From Hawksworthiomyces lignivorus (taxonomy: Eukaryota > Ascomycota > Sordariomycetes > Ophiostomatales > Ophiostomataceae), in assembly GCA_002917075.1 (NCBI GenBank), contig NTMA01000102.1, positions 62,001 to 126,000 of the forward strand: a stretch of DNA of 64,000 nucleotides, given 5' to 3'. The translations under genes were made by a program, and so were the position numbers. Shown in pieces: positions 24,119 to 35,190 of the stretch. Below the pieces are notes generated by a model, which was given only the letters and a program-made list of their open reading frames with translations, was not told where the DNA came from and did not search any database. Position 1 is the stretch's first letter. Each line of letters opens with the position of its first letter.

Positions 24119-24515
24119 GCTGGGCTACTGCCGCTGGCCAGCACGGAAAAGAGGTTAAAAGGGAGGGCGCCGAGAGATTTACCAAAAACAATATTTCCAG
24201 ATCGTAGGCTTTTCGTCGCGGGGTATGGCCAGGCCAGGACCGAGTTAAGTAGACTTCAGCTATTTACTGTAGCTGAGCCAGGCCCCATTCTATTGTGGGG
24301 CTATATATTGATTAGCTTCCCCCGTGTAGCCTCTTTGACGATGGTTGGCATATTAATATAACTTTTCTTCATCGACAACTCTCTCTTGTACTCGTGGCTT
24401 CTTTCTCTTATTTTTATTCCCTTAGTTTCTGTGGTCTAGACAGTAAGGGGCTGGTCCTTTCCGAGCACAAAGCCCCAAGGCACTGCGACCTGCAGCTACT
24501 TATATAAAGTCGACC
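24119..24515. other. divergent promoter gap
   Basis: About 400 bp between the HET gene start and the F-box-like gene start; both promoters must lie here. I see no further feature of note. Confidence 0.5.
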
Positions 24516-25355
24516 ATGGGGACTATTCGCTCAGAATCGGGACACTTCAGGCCGTCTAGCCCTTTTAGTACGCTCCCTCCAGAGCTCCGTATAGTCGTCT
24601 TGAAGCTATGTCCAGATCTAACCACGCTCCAGAGCGCGATCTGCTCGTGTGCCGCCCTTCGTTCCGTCTTTTCTGAAAATGCTGCCTCCATCGTCCAAGC
24701 CGCCTGGGACAACGGGGCTCCCATGATCTCGCCTCTTGTCCGGGTTCTCATGTTAGCCGTGCTCCACATCCGCGCGGGTGGCTTCATCCAGCCAACTTGG
24801 AGCCACAGGAGCCGCAACCTCATCCTTCCACACACGTATGGGGACTTGTCCTTTGCCGAGGTGCACCCGCCCTTGCTCCGGCAATTTCTCTCGCTCGCCA
24901 GCCGCCTTCACTCTCTTGCTCATGCCTGCCTCGACCGCTGTCTAGACCGCTTCGCCGTCTCAGTCGCCACGCGCTCGCCGCGTCAGGATCTAGGCCAGGA
25001 GGACGGCCCCTCTTCCTCTTCTCTGATTTTCCCATCACTGCTCGCCAGCTCTCCCTCGTGGTTCGAGGAGCAGCGCGCCGTCCTTGCCTTCTGGCGTGTC
25101 CAACTTTTTTTCGAGCTCAAAGCCGGACTCAGCGCCGGCCGTCTGGAACGCCCTGCGCCATACCTCGACGCCGCCACCCTCCACCTGTTCTATGACCGAT
25201 ACAATCGCGACCTAGCTTTTACGGCGTGGGATTACCTCGAAGAAACAGTCGCTGCGGAAGACGACAACGATCCAGGAGCAAGCACGTTGCCGGATTATCG
25301 CGTCGCGAGTCCCGCGCCACTGCGCCTTCCGGAAGTTGATTTTGACAAAACGTAG
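24516..25355 (+). CDS. F-box-like fungal protein, interrupted by TAG
   Basis: A 279-residue frame from ATG 24516 (CCATGG context). Residues about 17-60 (FSTLPPELRIVVLKLCPDLTTLQSAICSC) fit a divergent F-box, which would recruit a substrate to an SCF ubiquitin ligase through Skp1. The rest is helical, with AFWRVQLFFELKAG and DYLEETVAAEDD, then a Pro-rich LRLPEVDFD segment. Fungal F-box-like proteins of this form usually run on for about another 100 residues. Here the frame meets TAG at 25353-25355 and then continues in the same frame (see the extension). So the gene is a nonsense-interrupted copy or is completed by recoding. The family call is moderate because the F-box is weakly conserved. Confidence 0.65.
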   Translation: MGTIRSESGHFRPSSPFSTLPPELRIVVLKLCPDLTTLQSAICSCAALRSVFSENAASIVQAAWDNGAPMISPLVRVLMLAVLHIRAGGFIQPTWSHRSRNLILPHTYGDLSFAEVHPPLLRQFLSLASRLHSLAHACLDRCLDRFAVSVATRSPRQDLGQEDGPSSSSLIFPSLLASSPSWFEEQRAVLAFWRVQLFFELKAGLSAGRLERPAPYLDAATLHLFYDRYNRDLAFTAWDYLEETVAAEDDNDPGASTLPDYRVASPAPLRLPEVDFDKT

Positions 25356-25661
25356 TGCTGTGCTGAGAAATCCTTCCCTAACGGAAATCCGGACGATGTG
25401 TGGAGATGGCCCGGCGAACGAACGGCGGGCTGGGATGAATTCCAGGACATGACACGCGGTAGAGGCTGGGCTCTTCGCGGCTCTCACAGCTCTCCAGGTC
25501 CGTTGGGTCGTGATTGTCCATTTCGGCCGTTCCGCCTGTTGGGGTTCGCTCTGTGGGATGAGGAGCGTACGGCGGCGGCGGGATCTTTTCCACCGTGGAA
25601 AGAGTTGGACACGACGGACGACCGGCGCGTTGGTCTGTGGTTGAGTGTTGTACAGAGTTAA
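25356..25661 (+). other. in-frame coding extension beyond TAG of the F-box-like gene
   Basis: Directly after the TAG the same frame is open for 101 codons to TAA at 25659-25661. The encoded text looks like the expected C-terminal half of the same protein: WRWPGERTAGWDEFQDM, then FRPFRLLGFALWDEER, then PWKELDTTDDRRVGLWLS. The GFALWD segment resembles the closing block of related fungal proteins. No good intron borders bracket the TAG; candidate introns are 33 bp or have GTCGCG/GTTGAT donors. Confidence 0.55.
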
Positions 25662-25815
25662 GAAGACGACCGGTGGGGGAGGGGGGGTTTCATGCTCCTC
25701 CGTGTCTTGAGCCTCGGCGTCGCAGTCTTTTTTGATCTGTCAATTCTTCCGTTGGCTAAATTTAACATGTTGCTCGTATGCTCGCAATTTGGGATGCTTG
25801 GGATTGACAATATCC

Positions 25816-26124
25816 ATGGCCGCCAAGAGGTCTCCCCTCTTGGCTACCATGCGTTTCACGCGACCACGAACCGATACCGGTGCCTTCGTGGACCATTCTC
25901 TGCATCTAGAAGGAGCCGTTGGTTATCATTCAAGCTTCGCATACTGGTGGCACCTCGCGCGGGTCGAGTACCACGACATAGCCGGACCAGCTACGTGGGA
26001 GATGGACGATGATGAGGCTCCCGTTGATGAATATGCAGATCAAGCCGACAATGCTGACGGAGATGAACTCTTCAGCAATAATTTTCTGTATAATCAGGTC
26101 ATTAGTCTTGGATTATGTTTTTAG
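25816..26124 (+). CDS. small hypothetical protein, doubtful
   Basis: A 102-codon frame from an ATG in a CCATGG context. It encodes a basic start (MAAKRSPLL), an aromatic segment with AYWWHLARVEYHD and an acidic tail (DDDEAPVDEYADQADNADGDE). GC-biased third positions suggest coding use, in contrast to the AT-rich flanks. It may continue past a possible donor after NFLYNQ near 26097. No family is recognised; it could also be the broken 5' part of a larger gene. Confidence 0.28.
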   Translation: MAAKRSPLLATMRFTRPRTDTGAFVDHSLHLEGAVGYHSSFAYWWHLARVEYHDIAGPATWEMDDDEAPVDEYADQADNADGDELFSNNFLYNQVISLGLCF

Positions 26125-27029
26125 TATAGGTTGAAAAACACAAAATACGTCCGTACTTGATTTGTACATTCTGACTTTTAGACCGGGGTATTAGGTCTTC
26201 GACCATTTCAGGAGGATATTTTGGATCTTTGAATCCAACGATAGTAAGTAGAAACAAGTATTACAAATATGCCATAGCCATTGCACGCCAGTGTTGTATT
26301 TCTAACTACCACTGGTTGTCAGGCAGAAACCCAAGATGGTCCACTCAGTTTGTTTTCAGCCATGAGCACACGTGTACCTAGCAATTGAATAGGTTCGTAT
26401 AGTCTTCTGACAAGGACGATGGTCATTGCGAATCGAATACGTATCCAGTCTTTGTCTTCCTTTTCGGCCAAAATATTTCTCTCAAAAGGCTAGACTTCAT
26501 CATTTCCTCCAAATACTGACCATAGTCGTCGGTAACTCAACGTGTGGACTACGTATAATCTTGTCCGCGTAATTGTCGAAGCGGTGCTGGTCAGATAAAA
26601 ACGCCCATCGTCCATTGATGTTTGGCGCACACCAGTTGTCCAGTCACTAAAAAGAACATAAGCTAGCGAGATTCTTTCAGTCACTTGCAATCACAGTTGT
26701 ACGTTCCTCATCCAATCGGAAGGGTAAGACGACAACTTAGAGCTGTGCAAGCGGCCTGTCGCACGAGAGTCGCGCGTCCTCAAGCTCTACGCCATGACTT
26801 GTGACTTTATGAAGCCACGCCTGATCAATTTTATGCTTTTAGCTAATAAGAATTTAAGTATATATCCTATATAAAATAATAGTTGAGAATTTAAATATAT
26901 TTATCTCTTACATCTATTAATTTTTGTTGAGTTGTTAAGAATAATGAGAGAGTCAATGATTTTGGTGTGAAAGCTCGATTTTAACTAGTTAATCCAAAAG
27001 GGAAGAGAGTTCAGCTTTGGAGAGAACTG
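26125..27029. other. AT-rich intergenic stretch
   Basis: No gene seen. Base composition falls sharply, especially at 26840-26960. Confidence 0.5.
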
Positions 27030-27084
27030 CACAGCAATTTTAGGCCCTCCCGACGCAACAGCTGTATACGCTTCAGTAAGCAAA
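27030..27084 (+). repeat. left terminal inverted repeat
   Basis: Pairs with the complement of 27548-27606. The arms differ by two G/A changes (gacg versus aaca) and by a 4-base ATAC insertion in the right arm. Confidence 0.85.
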
Positions 27085-27547
27085 GACTACTTTTTCTTTC
27101 TTGGTCTTCTCATTATCGATTGATCTTTTCCTTCCCTTTGCTTTTAGTTTCAAGTCACGTTGCTGTTATCTTTTGCTTCTTGTCGACTGTTGGCTGCGTA
27201 ATAAGGCAGCTGGAAGACCAGGTAAATGTTAGAATTATCTAGGACATCGTAAAAAGACATATGCAGGTATGCACACTAACGGATATTGATACCGAGCTAC
27301 GACCGCTGTCACGCCTGGCCGTGTGTCTTTTGTGCACTCCCCTCCATCTTCCCAGGTCCTTGTTTCAGACTACTGTTATGCATCATGAATGCTCAAAAAT
27401 GATTTGCTAGGGGGGGAAAGCGAGATGCAACGCAGCGATATTTGATTCTACTTAACCTCGTATAAATTTACTATGGCGGAAAAAAAAATTTTATATGAAA
27501 ATGGGGATTTTAAGCCGGTCTGCGGACGCAGAATGAGAATTTGTAGA

Positions 27548-27606
27548 TTTGCTTACTGAAGCGTATGTATACAGCTGTTGTGTTGGGAGGGCCTAAAATT
27601 GCTGTG
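27548..27606 (-). repeat. right terminal inverted repeat
   Basis: The reverse complement begins cacagcaattttaggccctc and ends cttcagtaagcaaa, as in the left arm. Both base changes read as C to T on the plus strand of this arm, the direction expected from RIP or methylcytosine deamination. Confidence 0.85.
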
Positions 27607-30600
27607 AATATTTGATGAATTGCAACCCCCAGTCAAAAGGGTGCTTTTACACCAAAATCATTGCCTCTCCCATCATTCCTTACAACTCACAAGTTTCAAA
27701 ATATACGTTGGCAGAGTCAAAGTTGAAAGGAGGTTGCCTTCTTTTGAGGTTCAAGAGAGGCCTCTCTTTTTCTCCGTACGCTCAAAAGGACACCCTCCTT
27801 CAACCTGCTGAACTCCAGGAAAGCTGCCGATCAATGCGGCTCCTGAGTGGGTGGTGGGACGGAAACTATTAGTTAGCTGCGTTAAGAGAAAATGCTCTGC
27901 AAGTCGAGATATGCTCCTGTGCAGGGCCCTGTACAAAACTGGCTTGAGCATTCATTCAGATAACTACATGCAGTACAATTGCAGCTGTGGCTGAAATGTG
28001 GAAGACAGTTTCGCTTCTGCTTTTCTTAGTCTCGCTCAAACAGCAGCTTCTATGAAGTTAATTTCATTGCTACATCTTGTCGGTCTTCTTAATGAATCAC
28101 AGCGCCGTACCGCGTTGTCTATCCAGCACCCACCGGGCACCCAAGGTTTTGAATCAGGAAAAAGACTCTTTTATTTAAGACAACGGCCTGTCTCACTCGT
28201 TAAAATCCTCAGTTATTAAGCTGGAAGAATTCACAAAATCTTTCATATCTATTTCAGGTATTCTGTAATAGAGAGGTGAGGACGCCGGGGAGACTATTGA
28301 GATTGGCGAGTCACAAGTAATTACACAACAGACATCAGACAATTCAAATGAATAGGGGCAATTTCACTCCCGTAGATTCTCAGCGTCAGTCAGCTCTTAG
28401 CAGGCAGTTCAGACTGCACGTTCTAGGGGCTTAAGAACTTGCGATAACAAATTGTTCAGATGTCCCTTGGCTCTGCATGATTTACCTTTTTGATCTCCTC
28501 TCATCTTCCTCCTCCCAATTTGCTTCTTGGTATCCAAGCTGTCTGCTCTGCCTCTGGGTCTGTCTTCGTCATAGCTCTCGAATTGCGTTGCCGCCTGCAT
28601 ACCACATCAACGGTTCATCAGGCGGAAAAAGTGGCAAGGGAAGACAATCATGTCTCGAAAGGCGATTTTCTAACACCTGATGAAGGGTTACAGCCTTGGA
28701 AAATTGTCGATTATCTAGGCTAAAATGCACATTACCTATTTTTGGGACAGAGAAAGAGAAGGCCACCAACTGTCACCGGGAAACACGAAAGGCAGATAAA
28801 GGATCTTGCTGAGCAGATTCTCTGCTTCCCGGGTCCATGCCAAGCAGGATTCTTGTTCTGACTTTTGCGGCTCGACCAAATTACGATTTTCTCGTGTTGA
28901 AGCAGTCGTTCTTTTTTCGTGTTTTGTTTCATATCAAATCTTACTCTATGCTAGCAATTCAAATGACGACAGCGCCACCTTTCGGAAGAGGAAAAGAAGG
29001 CGAAAGAAAAGAAAAGAAAAGAAATGGAAAAGAGGGCATACAAAAAGAGGTCCAATACGAAAAATGACATGTGTGGTACACGCCACTGTCTGGCTGAGGC
29101 TTATTGCAATGCGTCGTGTGCAGATCTGAAACACAGACAACGATGAAAGGGGAATGACAACCACTAGGCGGACAGGGCGCATCTGTCACGTTTACCTTTC
29201 TTTGGCTTTTTTTTTTCCTCGGTATGGGCAGCAAAAGAGTCCCCCCGAAGCCTTCTCATGACCGGGGTGCAGGATCTTGGGTCGACATGCCTGCGGCGGT
29301 CATTCTTTAAGTGTATCAAGATCCCGCTGGCAACCGACTTTTCTCTCCTCGTGTGGCCACAGACAACGCACACAAACACGCCCGCTGCTTTCCGCTGCGC
29401 CAACTCGACGCGCACGCACACGGACCTTTGGCCAAGATCCTGGGTCTGCGATTGCAGTGTACGCATCGAGGAAAATAACAAATAATCGCCCGCGATGCCA
29501 CGACAAACACGCGTACCACTGTTGCTTGCCGGGTGGAAAAGCTTCGTTTCGAGATGCAATCAGCCTCAATGTGGTCTGTATTTGGGATTCTCTTGTTTTT
29601 CTCTACTTATTGGACACCATTGAAAGTAAAAAGGCAAAAAAAGACGTTGATCTTTCACACGAAGTTTCTACTTTCGTGTTCTTAACCAAGTCCCCCTTTT
29701 CCTGGCCAGCCTTCTCTTGTTTTGTTAAATTTGCTGTCCGCACGATTTTATTTCCCGAGCGACAACTGTACGCTATTGTCTCACCAGTAGTTCCACCATT
29801 CTGTGAGGTGTGAGGCATGAGGCAAAGCAAAGCAGCGACGGAGTGGCGGTGATGAAAAAGAATCTGGTGTCCCTTTGTGAGGGTGTGCAGGATCCTACAT
29901 CTACTTGTTGCCTCCATGAATTTTTTGTGATAATCTTTGACAAAACCACCCTCCTTACATCTCTTGCATGGGGAAGAAGGACGTCGTCGTAGTTGGTGTG
30001 GAGGGAGACAGTGCACACAATAAGGTTGCCGGCCTTTGCAGGTGGCGCCCGCTTGCTGGTAGAGCCTCATGCTGTAGCTCCAAGGACCTACTATACGCAA
30101 GGCACAGGTTTGTTCAACATGATGCATAGATGCGATTGGATGATATGCCCTGCCACTCTCTGGCCGTTTAGCTGCTTCCTCTACCGCGTCCTCGTCTCGG
30201 CTCTCCAGGTCTCATTCGCAGGGCATTACCCATGACGTCTTTGTGCCCTCCCATTTGCTTTTTTCCTTCCCGCCTCCATTGCAGCAAGGCTGCTTGCGCC
30301 CCTGTCCCCTGCCAGCTCCTTCGGCCACTTCGGCTCTCGTGCCTCGAGAGCTGGGGTCTTCCTTTCACATTCTTGCTCCCTATCCTCACTCGGTGAAGCG
30401 CCCAATCTGGACCTTCCCTTTTCATCGTTAACATGCCCTCTTCTCCCACAAGGGCAGCTGATCTGAAGCAGGGGCAGAAAAAAAAGAAGTTGGTGGTGGT
30501 CGGTAAGAGATGTTAGAAGAGGGTGTGCACGCTTGACATATTGATCGACGACGCCCCTGCTCCTCAGCTTGGCCTTCTCGGTTTAACTCAGTCTTGACCT

Positions 30601-31195
30601 CTGAGCTCTTTTCAAATCGCGTATCAACTATACGCGGCGCATATCTTGATTTGATGGTCTCCTCCATTTATTTTGGCTCATCGAGTGATGTGGCGCTCCC
30701 TCCCTCTCCCAAGTTTCTGAGGGAAGCGAAGTTTCGCTCATCATTCTCGTCCCTTTTAGCCCAACCAGACTTGGCACGATCATGGCTGCCTAAGTTTCTA
30801 CTCAACATGCGTGGTTTTCCTTTTTGTTTTCTCGTCTTTCTTTTTATTTCTCTTTCCAATCTCTGTTCCTACAGTTTTGCAAATCCGGGAGTGACAAAAA
30901 AAGAGACCAGAGTGAGCGACAAGTCCCACAGCAACCACAGTTTGCTCTTCTTCTCTGCCTCTCTATGTGAGCTTGGAGGAGCATATACAAAGGCCGCACT
31001 TCCTCTCCTCTTCTTCTCTTTTTGTCCTCTACACTTTTCCTTCTCATCTCTCTGCGCGGCTTCACCAACGAGAGATATCAGAGAGCAGCTCATCCTTCCT
31101 GTTCTCTCGCAATCTCTTCAAGAACCCCTCTCTGCCTTTAACCTTCTGCTTATCTGTGCCGTTTTCTCCTTCGCGGTCTTCCCCAAATTCCTACA
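27607..31195. other. 3.6-kb gene-free stretch upstream of the RGS gene
   Basis: Open frames are short, mostly start at non-ATG codons and show no domains. The last 250 bp (about 30950-31195) are strongly pyrimidine-rich, as is common in core promoters and leaders of filamentous fungi, and probably belong to the RGS gene's 5' region. Confidence 0.55.
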
Positions 31196-33015
31196 ATGGC
31201 AGGCCCTAGCCACGACCGGCGGCGGTCCAAGAACCACAGCCGCGAGGCCAGCATCGACCTCTCGTTTGAGAGCACCGTCCAGAACAGGGCGGTCCAGGTA
31301 TGAGTCTCCCTTTGCTCAGAAGAGAACCTGTCCCAGTGCGTCAGTATTCTGACCGTGTTCCCCAGCCCTGCGACCTGAACGGCTTCATGGACTATCTACT
31401 CTACGTTGAGCGCCGTGCCGAGAACCTGCAGTTCTTCTTGTGGTACTGCGACTACGTGGAGCGGTGGAGCCAGCTGCCGCCCGAGCAGCGGCAGGCGGTG
31501 CCCGTGTGGGGGCCGACAGAGGCCGTCGAGGCTGCACAAGAGGAGGCAGAGGCGGCAGAGGCGGCAGCAGCAGCAGCAGCAGCAATGACGACGATGCCAG
31601 AAGAAGACGCCTCAGCAGCCGGAGAAATCGCGTTCCCCTCGCCCGCCGCCACCCACCCCCGGCGGCCGATGCACAGCCGGGGCCCTAGTGCCTCCAGCAA
31701 CAGCCACCACTACCGGCAGACGAGCCGGCGCAACCTGAGCCTAGATGCCAGCAGCGGCAGCTCTAGCTTCCCCGGGTTTGCCGGCAGCACGTCCGCGGCT
31801 GGCATCCCCTACAAGCCGCGGTCCAACTCGGTGGCCAGCACGGCGACGGCGGCGTCGGTGTCGTCCATGGCGAGCGCGGCGTCGCACATGTCGGCGGCGT
31901 CGGCTGCGTCGTCGCGCGTCGCGGCGGCCATCCACCAGCAGACGGACAACGACAAGCTGGCCAACATCCTGACGATCATGGGCGGCAGCGGCAGCAAGTC
32001 CGCCGCCGCTGCTGCCGCTGGCGCCATGCACCCAGCTGCCCAACCCTTCCGCACCGAGATCGACCGCGTCGTCGCCCACTATGTCGCCGCCGACGGCGCA
32101 CGCGCGCTGCCCGACCTGTTCCCGCCGGAGCGCGCCGCCTGCCTGCGCGCGGCGCGGCGCACGACGCACCCGTCGGCGCTGCTGCCGGCTTTCCTGGCGG
32201 CCGACTCGGCGCTGCGGGCGCAGTCGTTCCCGCAGTTTGCGCACGGGTGGTGCGTGGCGAACGCGGCGGGCGGCGGCGGCGGCGATGGCCGTGCTGCCGC
32301 CACGACGATGGCGCAGCGGCCCGCCTGGTCGTCGTCGCCACGCCTCGTCGCCGTCCAGGTGCTAGCGAGCGTGGTACTGCTGGCGGGCCTCGCGCTGGAT
32401 GTGGCGCTGATCGTGCTCGCCGGGTCGCCCACGGCTATGACGGCGCGCCTCGCCCGCTTCTCCTGCCTGGCGCTGTGGTGGCCGGCGCTGGCGGCGCTCT
32501 GGCTGGCAGCGCGGCGCGGCGTCGACCTTGTGCTGTACGCGCGCGGGCTGCGGCTGCTGCGGCCGTGGGAGATGGAGGACGACGACGAGGACGACTATGA
32601 CAAAGTGTCGTCGCCCGCGTCCGTGCTCTCTCTAGACGTGGAAAAGGCGCTGGCTGGCGCCGCCGCCGGAAGCGGCCGGTCCCCGAGCCGCGGCCACCGT
32701 CACCAGGCGTCTACCAGCTCGACCAGCAGCCGGCTCGACCCGCTGCGGAAGCCGAGCCTGCAGGCCCTGGGCCCGCGCAACGACCCCGACAGCGAGCCGT
32801 GGGCCGTCCGGCGCGCGCGCACGCCGCTCTACCGGCGGCTGCTGGCCGCAGTATTGCCGTCACAGCGGCGGACGGGAAGCCAGACCGTGGCTGTCCAGCA
32901 TCCGGGCATAAGGGCGCTGCAGGCTCAGGCAGTATGGGCGGCGGTGCTCTGGGCAGGGTTGGCATCGGCGGCGTTGGCACTTGGCTCAATTGCCATCCCG
33001 AGCCCACATATGTAG
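31196..33015 (+). CDS. RGS-domain membrane protein (three C-terminal TM segments)
   Basis: Two exons, 31196-31297 and 31366-33015 (68-bp intron, CTGAC branch), 583 residues. Exon 1 starts MAGPSHDRRRSKNHSREAS. The first RGS helices follow at about 35-66 (CDLNGFMDYLLYVERRAENLQFFLWYCDYVERW). A Ser/Ala-rich low-complexity insert of about 190 residues then splits the domain, and the second half resumes at about 260-335 (PFRTEIDRVVAHYVA..SFPQFAHGWC). Hydrophobic segments at about 360-388, 396-420 and 557-580 should anchor it in a membrane. RGS proteins accelerate GTP hydrolysis by heterotrimeric G-alpha. The combination of an RGS-like domain with three C-terminal membrane spans resembles the Rax1/RgsD type. 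Between TM2 and TM3 is an acidic then Ser-rich cytoplasmic loop. Confidence 0.83.
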
Positions 33016-33620
33016 AGATGAGAGAAAGGCTCTCGTCTCTTTTTATTTTGTTAATTTTTTTTGGTCCTTCTCATCCTTCAGGACTATTTATATCCTTTTG
33101 ATTCTTCTATCTCTTCTCTTCGGCTGTGTATATATATATTCCCTGAGGCTGGTCCCGGTTGTTGCATGGCCGAGGATTGAAGTCCTCGTTTATCTTCTTT
33201 TCATCTAATAGCGCTGGCTATTATTTTTCTTTCAGATTTGTATTATTGATTATTCTCTACTTCCTCTAGAGGAATAGAAACAATGAGAAGCAGGTGCTTC
33301 TTTTAATGCATTGGCCATAGAACCACAATCCTAAGGATCCACGTCTTCGGAGCTCTTTGTTTTGCTCTGCATTATGGAGTCCCGTGCAAACACAAAATGA
33401 AAATGCGATGAAGAAGACAGAAAGTTTCAAAATCCTCCACACTCGCTACCTTTGCCAAGCGTAGCCTCACATTTCCCATTTTAGCACGGGACGCACGCAT
33501 GTATGATGCTGTTTTTTCACAAAGAAGGTATGTACAGGTAGAGATTACATGGGTTAGACTAGAAAAAAAAAGAGAAATAAGGAGAGAAAGAAGAGAAAGG
33601 ATGCAGAGGGAAGAGAGTCC
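33016..33620. other. convergent 3' intergenic region
   Basis: About 600 bp between the RGS and glucanosyltransferase stops; expected 3' UTRs, no gene. Confidence 0.6.
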
Positions 33621-35190
33621 TCATAACCAGAAGGTGAAAAACGCCATCACGCCAAACAGAGCAGCACCAGCGCTAGTGACTTCGCGGCTGAAGAAGGCAA
33701 AGCCCATGGGTGCCAAGGAGTTCGCCAAGCTGCTCTTTGCTGAGCCGCTGGCGCTCGAGGATGACGTAGTCGCTCCGGCCGCCCCTGTCGAGCCGGTCGA
33801 GCTGGTTGACCCGGTCGATCCGGTCTTCCCGGTCGCTCCGGCCTTTCCAGTCGCTCCGGCCGCCGAAGACCCCTTCGTCGCCGAGGCGGATCCAGTAAAG
33901 GACGCGGTAGCAGCACTGACTAGTTCGAGGGAAGAGCCCAGAGTGGGCAGAGGGGGGTTGCCGTCCACCAGCCAGCCGCCGGCGGTAGAGGCCGGGCAGG
34001 AGCGAGTCGACACGGAGTCGGGCTTATAGTCGGCGCTTGCCACGCCGGTGGGGTTCAAAGTGGCCCACTGCGATTTGAGGTTTGTGAAATCAGGCGAGAC
34101 CGGAATGGGGGTGCCGCTTCGCGCAACATCGCCGCCAGAACCCGAGCCGTAGGAGATGAGGCCATAATTGTTCTCCTCCTGGATCCATTCGTAGATGATG
34201 GCGCCGCTCCAGTCGCTGTTCATGTCGGGGCCGAAGATGGCGGCCTGGTCGGCGAAGAGGCGCGGGCCGGGCACGTTGCAGCCGGTCTCAGAGAAGAAGA
34301 TGGGAACGGGAAAGTCCTTGGCCATGCCTTCGAGGCCAGCATAGCCCGAGGTAGTGTAGCTGGAAGGATCGCACCACTCGTAGGAGTTGAGAGAGAAGAA
34401 ATCGATAGACTCGGACGCGTCGCCGCCGCAGGTCAGGTAGTCCTGGAGCATGGGCCGGAGCTCGGCAATATCGGCAGCGGAGTAGCCGATGGGGATATCC
34501 CGGTAGCCCTTGGACTTGCGGTATGCCTTCATGTCGCGCGTGGCGGCCTTGATGTAAGGAGCAGCCAGGGACTGGTCTGCCGTGGCAATGACCTCATTGC
34601 CAATGAAGAAGCCAAGGACATTTTTGTAAGGAGCAAAGGCATCCATGACTGCGGCATAACGGTCATACTGGTCCTGGGTCCATGAAGGACCAGACATGGT
34701 CTAGCGAGCAGAGTTAGTCGAGGAAGCCCAGAAATCGCGCCTAGATCGTGCGGACAAAGAAAAAAAAAAACCTACAGGCGACAAAATGTACGTATCAAAA
34801 GTGTCGAGGTCAATCAGAGTGTAGATGCCAGCATTGGCAAACGCATCCATGCAGTCCGAGTGGTCGGCCTTGGGATCAACGTGGTAGACACGGATGGAGT
34901 TGGTGCCCAGAGTCTTCATCAAGGCCACATCACGGGCACATTGGTCACCGTCTGTCAGAGGATCATCCTGAGACAGCTGGTAGGCAACGCCTTTTGTCTA
35001 CATTAGCAACAAGGCAGAGAAGAGCAGCAGGATCCTGAAGCTGGCATCGCGACATACCCTTGAGGTAGAATTGTGAGCCGTCCGCATTGAAGAACTTGTT
35101 GCCCGAAACAGAGATTGTGGGGACCGAAGCAGCTGCGACGGTAGATGCTGCACCCAAGAGGGCAAACGCAATGGACGAAGAGGACCTCAT
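33621..35190 (-). CDS. GH72 beta-1,3-glucanosyltransferase, GPI-anchored (Gel/Gas)
   Basis: Three exons, 35190-35058, 34990-34776 and 34700-33621 (introns of 67 and 75 bp), 475 residues. An N-terminal signal peptide (MRSSSSIAFALLGAASTVAA) is followed by SVSGNKFFNADGSQFYLKG and, across the first join, VAYQL. GH72 catalytic acids are E152 in GFFIGNEV and E254 in IFFSETGCN, at positions close to those of Gel1/Gas1. The X8/CBM43 cysteine module is absent, so this is the short GH72- class. The C-terminus has a long Ser/Thr/Gly region with GKTGSTGSTSST repeats and a hydrophobic tail fitting GPI attachment. It elongates and branches beta-1,3-glucan at the outer face of the plasma membrane during wall growth. 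Confidence 0.93.

Larger units (their letters stand above)
27030..27606. mobile_element. non-autonomous TIR element (MITE-like)
   Basis: A 577-bp segment bounded by 55-59-bp terminal inverted repeats that begin cacagcaattttaggccctc. The interior (about 460 bp) has no coding frame, so the element would depend on a transposase encoded elsewhere. I could not identify a target-site duplication, so the exact ends are uncertain by a few bases. Confidence 0.78.

Noticed and set aside
24501..24507. TATATAA box before the F-box-like gene
   Set aside because: Only 9 bp upstream of the ATG, too close to direct transcription of that start codon.
30594..31352. 252-codon frame ahead of the RGS gene
   Set aside because: Begins with TTG, is Ser/Phe/Leu-rich because of the pyrimidine-rich leader and overlaps the RGS exon in another frame.
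33499..34029. Plus-strand 176-codon frame with repeated PVAP units
   Set aside because: Antisense of the Ser/Thr/Gly-rich C-terminus of the glucanosyltransferase.
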